This document shows positions 1-6,095 of a DNA stretch of 6,227 bases, one piece after another. The stretch is from JANNHP01 sp031404455 (GTDB taxonomy: Bacteria; Planctomycetota; JAJSAM01; JAJVHW01), in NCBI GenBank assembly GCA_031404455.1, contig JANNHP010000161.1:1-6227 (forward strand). The letters are read 5' to 3'. The notes under the pieces were generated by a model. The model did not search any database and was not told where the DNA came from. It saw only the letters and a program-made list of their open reading frames with translations. How positions within the stretch are numbered: the first letter of the stretch is position 1; every line of letters begins with the position of its first letter. A program made the position numbers and the translations under genes.

Positions 1-612
1 CTGGACCGCGAGCGTCGGGCCGGGCTGGACGATGCCCGTGGTCCCCGAGCCGCCCTCGATGAGACCCTTCGCGCGCAGCTTGCCGCTCGAACTGGCGTTG
101 CCCTTGATCTTCAAGCTGCCGCCGCTGTAGACGTCGCCCGAGACCTTGTCGGCCTGGGTGCCCGAGCCGCCGAACTCCAGCGTGTAGTTCGGGTCGGCCG
201 AGGAGTTCCCGGCGTAGAGGGCGTGGTCGAACACCGGGACCGCGACGTCGCGGGCGACCGAACGCACCGAGGCCCAGGACCCGCCGAACTTCCCGTGCGC
301 GGTCAGCGTGTACGAGTCGTCCGCGTTCTTCACGGCTTGCACGTAGTACGCGCCGTCACCGCACGCGAGCGGGTTTCCCGCGTTGCCGAGGACGGCGCTC
401 GTGCCGGCCCGGATCCTGAGGAACGCGTTCGAGATGCCGGCGCGCGCGAGGTAGAGCCTCTGCGCCGAGGCCCAGCGGGCGTCGTACTCGAGCTTGGTGG
501 CGATGTTCTTGCGGATCATCGCCGCGGCGAGCGCCGCGCAGGACACGACGAGCACGAGCGTGCAGAGGAGCGCCGAGCCGCGCTCGGTCCGCTGGTTCGT
601 CCGGATGGTCAT
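1..612 (-). CDS. PilX/GspK-like minor pilin assembly protein (C-terminus beyond window)
   Basis: The reading frame is open from the ATG at 612 to the left edge, giving 204 residues without a stop, so the C-terminus is missing. The N-terminus has a short basic leader ending RTERG, then SALLCTLVLVVSCAALAAAM, a pilin-like hydrophobic segment (about residues 12-32). It lacks Glu at the fifth mature position, which is typical of PilX/GspK-type proteins that cap the pilus tip. The next stretch (residues 36-68, including YDARWASAQRLYLARAGI) looks like the continuing amphipathic helix of this family. From about residue 128 (FDHALYAGN) the protein changes to Gly/Ser-rich short strands such as GDVYSGGSLKIKGNASSSG. 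This resembles the beta-helical, polymer-forming tail often fused to PilX-like N-termini in environmental bacteria. It is the third gene of the pilin operon, 12 nt after the preceding stop. The role in pilus or pseudopilus tip assembly at the inner membrane is inferred from family and order. Confidence 0.8.
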   Translation of the reverse strand, partial: MTIRTNQRTERGSALLCTLVLVVSCAALAAAMIRKNIATKLEYDARWASAQRLYLARAGISNAFLRIRAGTSAVLGNAGNPLACGDGAYYVQAVKNADDSYTLTAHGKFGGSWASVRSVARDVAVPVFDHALYAGNSSADPNYTLEFGGSGTQADKVSGDVYSGGSLKIKGNASSSGKLRAKGLIEGGSGTTGIVQPGPTLAVQ

Positions 613-619
613 TCGGCGT

Positions 620-625
620 TCCCTT
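620..625 (-). promoter_or_regulatory. Shine-Dalgarno for the PilX-like gene
   Basis: AAGGGA (within GAAGGGAA) lies 7 nt before the ATG at 612. It overlaps the TGA stop (627-625) of the upstream pilin gene, which supports translational coupling and fixes the start at 612. Confidence 0.6.
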
Positions 626-1275
626 CAGTTCTTGAGCGCGACGATTCGTTCGGCCATCCGCGTGATGACCTTCTTGTCCGAGTCGATCCGCGACGTCGCG
701 AGGCGCACGCGGATTCCGTTCTTCACCATGACGAACGAGAGGCCCCGTTCGTCGCGGAGGCCGTCGCCGTTGTCGTCGGTGGAGTTGACGAGCTCACCGG
801 GCGCGCGCGCGGGAACTCCGCGGGCGAGCAGCACGGTGTTCGCGCCGGTGGTCCCGAGGTTGCGGCGGATGACGACCTCGCCGTCGTCGACGATCCCGTC
901 GTTGTCGTCGTCGAGGCCGTTCTCCGGGTCCTTGGGACTCTCCCTCCACTCGATCACGCTCGGTTCCTTCCACGTCACGGTCCCGCCCGTGTACCCGGCG
1001 GCCGGCCGGAACGAGAGGGTGGACGACCCGTACGGCGTGAGCGGGAGGGGATTGAGCGTCGTGCGGCCCGCGTCGGTCAGCGCGGCGCACATCGTCTCCA
1101 TCGCGGTCTGGCCCTTGCGCTCGAGATCGGACGCCCGGTCCATGTTCTGCGCGGCGGTGAAGCTGCGGTTCGCGACCGAAGTGGCGGCGAAGAGCAGCAC
1201 CGACACGATGCCGGACGCGACCGACACCTCGATCAGCGACATTCCCGCCTGGCGGCGGTTCAGGGAAGCCGTCAT
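625..1275 (-). CDS. PilW/GspJ-like minor pilin with EF-hand-like loops
   Basis: This is a 216-residue protein with a type III (prepilin) signal: basic leader NRRQA, then G11|M12-S-L-I-E16 and a hydrophobic helix to about residue 35. Cleavage by prepilin peptidase after Gly11 and N-methylation of Met12 are expected from the family. The long helix runs on to about residue 62 (NMDRASDLERKGQTAMETM), followed by a beta-rich globular part ending in RIVALKN. Two acidic loops stand out. Residues 122-133 match an EF-hand loop (Asp at 1, 3 and 5, Gly at 6, Val at 8, Glu at 12), and residues 167-178 match it only in the first half. I chose the ATG at 1275 rather than an in-frame TTG at 1293, because GAGGTGA sits 7 nt before the ATG and the TTG would overlap the previous gene. 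Size and position between PilV-like and PilX-like genes favour the PilW/GspJ role, but assignment to T4P versus T2SS is not possible here. Confidence 0.85.
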   Translation of the reverse strand: MTASLNRRQAGMSLIEVSVASGIVSVLLFAATSVANRSFTAAQNMDRASDLERKGQTAMETMCAALTDAGRTTLNPLPLTPYGSSTLSFRPAAGYTGGTVTWKEPSVIEWRESPKDPENGLDDDNDGIVDDGEVVIRRNLGTTGANTVLLARGVPARAPGELVNSTDDNGDGLRDERGLSFVMVKNGIRVRLATSRIDSDKKVITRMAERIVALKN

Positions 1276-1282
1276 GGTCGGT

Positions 1283-1289
1283 TCACCTC
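1283..1289 (-). promoter_or_regulatory. Shine-Dalgarno for the PilW/GspJ-like gene
   Basis: GAGGTGA is placed 7 nt before the ATG at 1275. Its last three bases are the TGA stop of the upstream pilin gene. This site decides the start codon and implies coupled translation. Confidence 0.7.
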
Positions 1290-1810
1290 GCAAGGATGGT
1301 CATGATCCGCATCTCGCGGTTGCCGGAGATCCCGCTCCAGCGGAGTCGGACGATCACGGGAAGCACGTGGAAGTCGGCGGCGTGGTTCAAGGAGTCGATC
1401 GCGCCGTCGCCGTTCAGGTCGCGCGGCATGCCGAGCTGCGGCATGACGAGGTCCTCGCGGACCTGGCCGGCGTTGTTCACGGGGAGCTCGATCGTGCCTC
1501 GCGCGCCCGTGGAGTCCGCGGAGAGGGCGCTCGTCGCGAACGTGCTGCCCGGCGCCGTTCCGGATCCACCCGGGTCGTTGCCGGCGACGGCGTCGAAGAT
1601 GGCGGGGACCTCGGAGACGTCGGTCGAGGAGACCTCTTCCATGATCGAGCGCACGCGCTGGGCCGCGGCCTGCGTCTCGTGGTTGGTCTGGCCCAGGCGG
1701 GCGCAGGTGAGGTGCGCCGTGATCACGCCGAGGATCGTGAGCGTGATCGTGCCGAGCACGATCATCGTCTCGATCAGCGAGAATCCGGCTTCGTTGCGGC
1801 GTCGGACCAC
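1283..1810 (-). CDS. PilV/GspI-like minor pilin with a dockerin-like loop
   Basis: The protein has 175 residues, starting at a GTG. The leader VRRRNEAG is followed by the canonical prepilin site G9|F10-S-L-I-E14 and a hydrophobic helix TMIVLGTITLTILGVITAHL. Prepilin peptidase processing after Gly9 is expected. The helix extends through QAAAQRVRSIMEEVSS, then comes a variable middle and a C-terminal strand pair (LPVIVRLRWSGISG and REMRIMTILA) typical of PilV/GspI-type minor pilins. Residues 131-142 read D-L-N-G-D-G-A-I-D-S-L-N, which matches the calcium-binding loop of type I dockerins. The frame stays open far upstream, but the only good start is the GTG at 1810 with GGAGG 5 nt before it; starting there gives the normal short prepilin leader. 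It is first in the three-gene operon, as expected for the I-J-K or V-W-X order. Function as a tip minor pilin is inferred from family and order. Confidence 0.85.
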   Translation of the reverse strand: MVRRRNEAGFSLIETMIVLGTITLTILGVITAHLTCARLGQTNHETQAAAQRVRSIMEEVSSTDVSEVPAIFDAVAGNDPGGSGTAPGSTFATSALSADSTGARGTIELPVNNAGQVREDLVMPQLGMPRDLNGDGAIDSLNHAADFHVLPVIVRLRWSGISGNREMRIMTILAR

Positions 1811-1815
1811 GAGGG

Positions 1816-1820
1816 CCTCC
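1816..1820 (-). promoter_or_regulatory. Shine-Dalgarno for the PilV/GspI-like gene
   Basis: GGAGG lies 5 nt before the GTG at 1810. There is no ATG at a suitable place, so this site decides the start. It yields an eight-residue basic leader segment before the cleavage glycine. Confidence 0.6.
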
Positions 1821-1934
1821 GTCGAATCTGAGATGTCGGTGTGTTGGCGAACTGCCCGGGAGCTTCCCGCGCCGTGCAATTGCAAACGCCGGTCCACCCG
1901 ATGGACGCGGGCGTGGCATCGCCGCAACACGTTG

Positions 1935-1964
1935 ATTTCATTGGAGATGCGACGCGAACCGCAA
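1935..1964 (-). promoter_or_regulatory. Weak candidate promoter for the pilin operon
   Basis: On the minus strand TTGCGG (1964-1959) and TGAAAT (1940-1935) are separated by 18 nt, giving 3/6 and 4/6 matches to the -35 and -10 consensus. It lies about 125 nt before the GTG start. It is the best candidate I could find by eye but is weak, and the housekeeping promoter rules of this organism are unknown. Confidence 0.2.
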
Positions 1965-2112
1965 CTGGGGTCTCTCCCGCAGCCGAGCGGCCGTCCCTCA
2001 CCCTGGGGGCGGCGGATCCGCAATCTGAGAGTAGGGAGGCGCCGCGGCGGTGCCCGGCGGGCGGCGCGAACTCCGGCGAACTCGGCTCCCGGGACACTAC
2101 CCTCCGCGACAA

Positions 2113-2144
2113 GCGGCCCCGGACGCTTCGTCCCGGTCGGCCGC
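2113..2144 (+). other. Bulged GC hairpin in the leader of the repeat-protein gene
   Basis: GCGGCC-CCGG-ACG (2113-2125) pairs with CGT-(C)-CCGG-(TC)-GGCCGC (2129-2144) around a three-base CTT loop. This makes 13 base pairs interrupted by a one-base and a two-base bulge. It ends 32 nt before the ATG and 20 nt before the Shine-Dalgarno. There is no T-tract, so it is not a classical terminator. It may stabilise the transcript or influence initiation, or be a by-product of the GC content. Confidence 0.35.
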
Positions 2145-2164
2145 ATGGGCCTTCCCGCCCCGTC

Positions 2165-2169
2165 GGAGG
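2165..2169 (+). promoter_or_regulatory. Shine-Dalgarno for the repeat-protein gene
   Basis: GGAGG lies 7 nt before the ATG at 2177. The reading frame is open for 112 codons further upstream, so this site, together with the signal sequence that follows it, decides the start. Confidence 0.75.
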
Positions 2170-2176
2170 CATCTCG

Positions 2177-5100
2177 ATGAAGAAGCTGATCCTCGTCGCC
2201 CTCGCCGTCGCGCTCGTCGGTGCGCTGGTCGCGATCCTGATGAACCCCGAGTGGGCCCCCGGCGGTGGGGCGGAGCCGGGCGACGCCGGCGTCTCTCCTG
2301 CGGCGGCGAAGCCCGAGCCGGTAAGGGCGCCCGACGAGGTGAAGAAGCCGCGCGTGCGCTCGAACGAGGAGCAGCCCGTCGCGACGCTCTCCGTTGCGGG
2401 CGTCGTGACGGGGACGGACGGCCTGCCCGTCGCGGGCGCCGTCGTCGACGCGTTCGCCGTCCCCGAGGGGGACGACGTCCCGGACGAGGAGCGTCTCGGT
2501 CTCTCGCTCCTGACGAAGGCCTACGGGAAGGCGGCCGCCGAGCGGCTGATGAGCCGCGGGAAGTCGATGCGCAACTCGGCGACGTCCGGCGACCCCGCCG
2601 CGATGGGCGACCTCATGCAAGACGGCATGGACCTCGGCCTCGAACTCCTCTCCGACGAGGGCGGGCTCGACGGCATCCAGTCGCTGATGCGGATGGGGCG
2701 CGAACTCCTCGTCGCAGCCGACGGCGACTGGCCGATCGTCGGCTCGGTCTCGACCGCCGCCGACGGCACCTTCCGCGTGGAGGGGCTCGCGGCGGGCCGC
2801 GTCGAGCTCCGCGCGAAGGCGCCGCAGCACGTGAAGACGAAGGTCCGCGCCACCGCAGGCGACGCGAGCGTGTCGATCAGGCTCGTGCGCGGAGTGCGGC
2901 TCGCGGGCTCCGTCACGTGCGCGAAGGAGCCCGTGATCGGCGCGTCCGTCGTGATCGCGGGCGCCGAGACGAAGTCGGGCGCGGGCGGACGCTTCGAGTT
3001 TGAGGCGGCCCACGTGCCGAGCGAGACGATGCTCGTCACGGCGCAGGGTTGCGTGTCGCAGGGACGCACGCTCTCGCTCACGCTCGACGGCCCGAACGCC
3101 GACGTCGAGATCGTCCTCGATCCCGCGGGCTCCGCGGCCGGACACGTGTCGGCGATCGGCGGCGGACCGATCGAGGGGGCGCGCGTGGCGCTCGCCGGCT
3201 CCGGGAACATCTTCGCCGACATGATGGGCATGGGCGGCGCAGGCGGCGGACGCTTCGACGTGCCGCCCGCCCTCGCCGTGACCGACGCGCAGGGCGCCTT
3301 CGAGATGCACGGCATCCCCACGGGAGCGACCAAGCTGCGCGTCGAGGCCGACGGCTGGCTCGGCGCGACGGTGTCCATCGACGTGAAGAGGGACCGCGTC
3401 GCGCCGGTCGAGGCGCTCCTGCTCAAGGAATCGGTCCTGACCGGGACGGTGCGCGACGCGAAGGGCGCCCCGCTCGCCGGGGCGAAGGTGCGCGTCGCGG
3501 TTCCGCCGAAGGACGCCGCGAGCGGGATGATGGCGAACATGCTCGGCGGCACGTTCCGGAGCGGCCTCGCTGACGCCGAGGGCCGATTCGAGGTCCACGG
3601 CCTCGCCGAGGGGACGCGCAAGGTGCGCGTCGAGGCGGCGAAGCACCTGACGTTCGAGGACGAGGTCGAGCTTCCGGCCCAGTCCACGGTGAAGCGCGAC
3701 TTCGCGCTGAACGAGGGCTATCGCATCTCGGGAACGGTCGCGGGACCCGACGGGAAGCCGTTCGCGGGCGCGAAGGTGTACGTGACGGGCAAGCCGGCGG
3801 GCGGCAGCGCGGGCGCCATCGCCGCGATGTTCGGCGGGAGCGGACGTTCGAAGAACGCGGCCGCCGAGAGCGGCGCCGACGGCACGTGGTCCGCCGACGG
3901 CCTTCCCGAAGGCCCGTACGAGGTGACGGCGAAGGCCGAAGGGTTCCTCGACGCCGAGGCGAAGGACATCGAGCCCGCGCGCACCGACGTGGCGCTGGCT
4001 CTCCGCGCCGCCGCGACGATCCGCGGCCGTGTGCTCGACGCGAGCGACGGTCTGCCCATCCCCGGCGCGAGCGTGCAGCGCAAGGCGAAGGACGCGTCCA
4101 AGGCGAGGGGCGGCCGCAACAACCCGTTCGCCGCCATGATGGGATCGCGCGGCGCGTCCGTCACGACGGACGCCGAAGGTGCGTTCGAGATCAAGAGCAT
4201 CGAGCCGGGCGGCTACGACCTCACAGCGTCGCTCCGCGGCTACGCCGACAGCGCCGCGGTGACGGTGAACTGCGCCGCCGGCGAGACGACCGACGGTATC
4301 GAGATCCTCCTGCCCGCCGGCGTCGACGTTGCGGGGCGCGTGATCGAGAAGGCGACCGGCGCGGGCGTCCCGGGCGCCGTGGTGTGGAGTGTGCGCGCGG
4401 ACGCGGGACTCGGCGGCTTCACGGCGACCGACTTCACCGGCGGCACGCCGCAGGCGCCGGCGAGCGCGATCAGCGCGACGAGCGACGCGGACGGCCGCTT
4501 CGTCCTCGAGGGACTCTCGCCCGGGAAGATCACCTTGGAGGTGCGGGTCGCCGACCACGCGCCGGCCACGGCACCCGGAGTCACCGCGCCGTCCACCGAC
4601 GTCGTCGTCAGCGTGACGGGCGGCGGCTTCGTCGCGGGACGAGTGACCGGCGCCGACGGCGCGAGCGTCGGCGGCGCGACGGTGATGATGATGCGCGGCA
4701 TGATGGGACAGGGAGCCCGGCAGGCGAAGACGGACGCGGACGGCGAGTACCGCTTCGAGCGACTGCCCGCGGGCGCCTACCAGATCATGCTGCTCGATCC
4801 GACGAGCCCGATGATGTCGAGCGGCATGGCGTCGGTCACCGTGAGGGACGGCGAGACCACGCAGCACGATTTCGCGAAGAAGTCCGGCGGGCGCGCCGTC
4901 GGCGGCGACGTGTCGAAGGACGGCAAGCCCCTCGCGAACGCGCCCGTCATGCTCATGGGCGGCGGGGGTGGCATGAAGATGGCGACCACCGACGAGAAGG
5001 GTCACTTCAGCTTCGACGGTCTCGAGCCGGGCGACTACACGGTGCTCGTGCAGTCGGCCTTCGTCGGCGGCGGCACCACGAGCAAGAAGGTGACGGTCGG

Positions 5101-5965
5101 CGCCGACGGCAAGCTCGAGGACGTACGGCTCGAGCTCTCCTCCGCGAAGATCGAGGGCGACGTCGTCGACGCCGAGACCGGCAAGGGCGTCCCCGCGGCA
5201 CAGGTGCAGCTCACCGAGATCGGCGCCAAGTTCGGCTCGGGCGAGGAACTGCTCGGCACGTTCCGCGGCCAGGCGATCTGCGACGAGCGCGGGCACTTCC
5301 TCATCAGCGACGTGCAGGCCGGCAGCTTCACGCTGCGCGCATCGGCCCAGGGCTATCCGGCGACGACGATGGACGGCGTCGCGTCGGGCGCCCAGAAGGT
5401 CCGCGTCGAGATGCGGCGCGGCGTGGAGTTCCCCGTCACGGTCACCGGTCCGGGCGACACGCCGGTCGCGAACGCGATGGTGCAGTCCGTCGACTCCGCC
5501 GGGCGCGAGGCGATGGCGTTCGACATGACGATGAGCAGCATCACGCAGACGGACGGCGTCGCGCGTCTTCGTCTGGCACCGGGCCGCTACACGCTCAAGG
5601 TGACGGCGACGAACTTCCTCCCTGCGCAGGTCGAGATCGACACGGTCTCGGGTTCAGCCGCCGTGCGGCTCGACGCGGGCGCCACGGTGGAGGTCGTCGC
5701 GACCGGACCCGACGGCACGACGCCGCTCGCGAACGCGCGCGTGAAGCTCTTCGACGCCGCGGGCGTCGAGATGAAGCCGGGCCTCACGATGGAGAGCTTC
5801 ATGGGCGGCGGCGCGCAGACGGATGCCGAGGGCCGCTGGTCCCGCCAGGGTGTTCCGCCCGGCGAGGTCGTGGTCGTCGTCACCGACGCCGCGGGCAAGG
5901 AGTCGCGGTCGGTGGTGACTCTCGAGATGAACCGGACGCGGCGCGTGGACGTGTCGGTGAAGTAG
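2177..5965 (+). CDS. Exported protein of twelve carboxypeptidase-regulatory-like domains
   Basis: The product has 1262 residues. It begins MKK followed by a hydrophobic segment (residues 4-22) without a lipobox Cys, so it is a cleaved signal peptide or, more likely, an uncleaved membrane anchor. A charged Pro/Ala/Glu linker (about 23-67) leads into twelve consecutive beta-sandwich units of roughly 80-100 residues. Each starts with a strand like V-x-G-x-V and an xGxPxxGAxV segment. Most then have the hallmark T-D-A-x-G-x-F-x-x-x-G-L-x-x-G of carboxypeptidase regulatory-like/transthyretin-like domains (for example residues 466-479, 664-678 and 769-783). No peptidase, sortase motif or C-terminal anchor is present; the protein ends RRVDVSVK. 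By analogy with such arrays it is probably a stalk or scaffold in the periplasm or at the cell surface, but the partner is unknown. Units 3-6, 8, 9, 11 and 12 have Met/Gly-rich loops, and unit 1 has a Met-rich insert. The divergent pilin operon is its only clear neighbour and a functional link is unproven. Confidence 0.9.
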   Translation: MKKLILVALAVALVGALVAILMNPEWAPGGGAEPGDAGVSPAAAKPEPVRAPDEVKKPRVRSNEEQPVATLSVAGVVTGTDGLPVAGAVVDAFAVPEGDDVPDEERLGLSLLTKAYGKAAAERLMSRGKSMRNSATSGDPAAMGDLMQDGMDLGLELLSDEGGLDGIQSLMRMGRELLVAADGDWPIVGSVSTAADGTFRVEGLAAGRVELRAKAPQHVKTKVRATAGDASVSIRLVRGVRLAGSVTCAKEPVIGASVVIAGAETKSGAGGRFEFEAAHVPSETMLVTAQGCVSQGRTLSLTLDGPNADVEIVLDPAGSAAGHVSAIGGGPIEGARVALAGSGNIFADMMGMGGAGGGRFDVPPALAVTDAQGAFEMHGIPTGATKLRVEADGWLGATVSIDVKRDRVAPVEALLLKESVLTGTVRDAKGAPLAGAKVRVAVPPKDAASGMMANMLGGTFRSGLADAEGRFEVHGLAEGTRKVRVEAAKHLTFEDEVELPAQSTVKRDFALNEGYRISGTVAGPDGKPFAGAKVYVTGKPAGGSAGAIAAMFGGSGRSKNAAAESGADGTWSADGLPEGPYEVTAKAEGFLDAEAKDIEPARTDVALALRAAATIRGRVLDASDGLPIPGASVQRKAKDASKARGGRNNPFAAMMGSRGASVTTDAEGAFEIKSIEPGGYDLTASLRGYADSAAVTVNCAAGETTDGIEILLPAGVDVAGRVIEKATGAGVPGAVVWSVRADAGLGGFTATDFTGGTPQAPASAISATSDADGRFVLEGLSPGKITLEVRVADHAPATAPGVTAPSTDVVVSVTGGGFVAGRVTGADGASVGGATVMMMRGMMGQGARQAKTDADGEYRFERLPAGAYQIMLLDPTSPMMSSGMASVTVRDGETTQHDFAKKSGGRAVGGDVSKDGKPLANAPVMLMGGGGGMKMATTDEKGHFSFDGLEPGDYTVLVQSAFVGGGTTSKKVTVGADGKLEDVRLELSSAKIEGDVVDAETGKGVPAAQVQLTEIGAKFGSGEELLGTFRGQAICDERGHFLISDVQAGSFTLRASAQGYPATTMDGVASGAQKVRVEMRRGVEFPVTVTGPGDTPVANAMVQSVDSAGREAMAFDMTMSSITQTDGVARLRLAPGRYTLKVTATNFLPAQVEIDTVSGSAAVRLDAGATVEVVATGPDGTTPLANARVKLFDAAGVEMKPGLTMESFMGGGAQTDAEGRWSRQGVPPGEVVVVVTDAAGKESRSVVTLEMNRTRRVDVSVK
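2378..5965 (+). repeat. Twelve tandem protein domain repeats (domain map)
   Basis: Units, read by eye from recurring first strands and D-x-x-G-x-F motifs, cover these residues: 1, 68-239 (with a long insert about 103-178); 2, 240-318; 3, 319-419; 4, 420-514; 5, 515-613; 6, 614-715; 7, 716-816; 8, 817-904; 9, 905-990; 10, 991-1082; 11, 1083-1168; 12, 1169-1262. The units are strongly diverged in sequence and I see no long exact DNA repeats, so the array is old rather than a recent expansion. Unit 2 is the most degenerate (GAGGRFEFEAAH in place of the usual motif). Boundaries are good to about five residues. Confidence 0.75.
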
Positions 5966-5969
5966 GCGG

Positions 5970-5982
5970 CGCGCGTCGCGCG
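5970..5982 (+). other. Small GC hairpin just after the stop codon
   Basis: CGCGC-GTC-GCGCG starts 5 bases after the TAG stop of the repeat-protein gene. It could add 3' stability, but it is only 5 bp and has no T-tract, so I do not call it a terminator. Confidence 0.2.
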
Positions 5983-6019
5983 AAGGGTGCCAGGGGGAGA
6001 TGCGCCTGTCGCTGTCCTG

Positions 6020-6094
6020 TAGGGGCGACGCATGCGTCGCCCGGTTCAGTGCGGCAGGACTGAAGGCGAACCGGGCGAGGCATGCCTCATCGCC
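6020..6094. repeat. Interspersed palindromic repeat module (REP/MITE-like)
   Basis: A perfect 20-bp palindrome (6023-6042, halves GGGCGACGCA/TGCGTCGCCC) is followed by a diverged second copy (6073-6094) centred on GAGGCATGCCTC (6077-6088). Between them TCGCCCGGTTC (6037-6047) pairs perfectly over 11 bp with GAACCGGGCGA (6068-6078), and an inner TTCAGT/ACTGAA pair (6045-6050 with 6059-6064) is also possible. The leading TAGGGGCGACGCATGCGTCGCCC matches, from memory, a repeat widely scattered in bacterial genomes and often mistranslated as VGATHASP; a frame here indeed reads PVGATHASPG. Its place between genes fits a non-autonomous mobile or REP-type element. No transposase is in view. Confidence 0.65.
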
Positions 6095-6095
6095 G

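Larger units (their letters stand above)
1811..2176. promoter_or_regulatory. Divergent intergenic region between pilin operon and repeat protein
   Basis: These 366 bases separate two divergently transcribed units and must hold both promoters. I see no strong sigma-70 boxes. The part near 1875-1950 is less GC-rich than the rest and holds a 10-bp palindrome (TGCAATTGCA, 1875-1884), possibly a regulator site. On the minus strand GTCCA-TCGGG-TGGAC forms a 5-bp hairpin in the pilin leader, with GGGA-AGC-TCCC nearby. No known riboswitch consensus was recognised. Open frames crossing this region are explained by the GC bias. Confidence 0.5.

Noticed and set aside
494..1831. Long plus-strand frames opposite the pilin genes
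   Set aside because: They are antisense to three genes with clear family motifs and Shine-Dalgarno sites, and their own products show no recognisable features.
1774..1941. A 55-codon minus-strand ORF with four Cys in its first half (MKSTCCGD...)
   Set aside because: It has no ribosome site, ordinary codons rather than the local high GC3, and overlaps the start of the PilV-like gene. The Cys pattern is probably chance.
1841..2176. In-frame upstream extension of the repeat-protein ORF by 112 codons
   Set aside because: The ATG at 2177 has an ideal GGAGG and is followed at once by a signal-like KK plus hydrophobic segment. The extension would bury this, and its composition is not protein-like.
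1811..2176. Possible riboswitch (for example c-di-GMP class I) in the divergent leader
   Set aside because: Short hairpins are present, but I could not match the conserved core of any riboswitch class I know.
1283..5296. A 1337-codon open frame on the minus strand, antisense to most of the repeat protein
   Set aside because: Its product is Arg/His/Ala-rich and low in complexity, the typical shadow of a GC-rich gene. Only its last 175 codons (1810-1283), which carry the prepilin motif, are real.
3886..6063. A 725-codon plus-strand frame overlapping the repeat protein
   Set aside because: The product is almost entirely Arg/Gly/Asp with no domain pattern. It is a frame-shifted shadow that ends inside the palindromic repeat.
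5966..6094. Rho-independent terminator after the repeat-protein gene
   Set aside because: Hairpins exist, but none is followed by a T-tract. The larger ones belong to the palindromic repeat module.
6020..6094. CRISPR array
   Set aside because: There are only two diverged palindrome copies, with a self-complementary spacer, and no further units.
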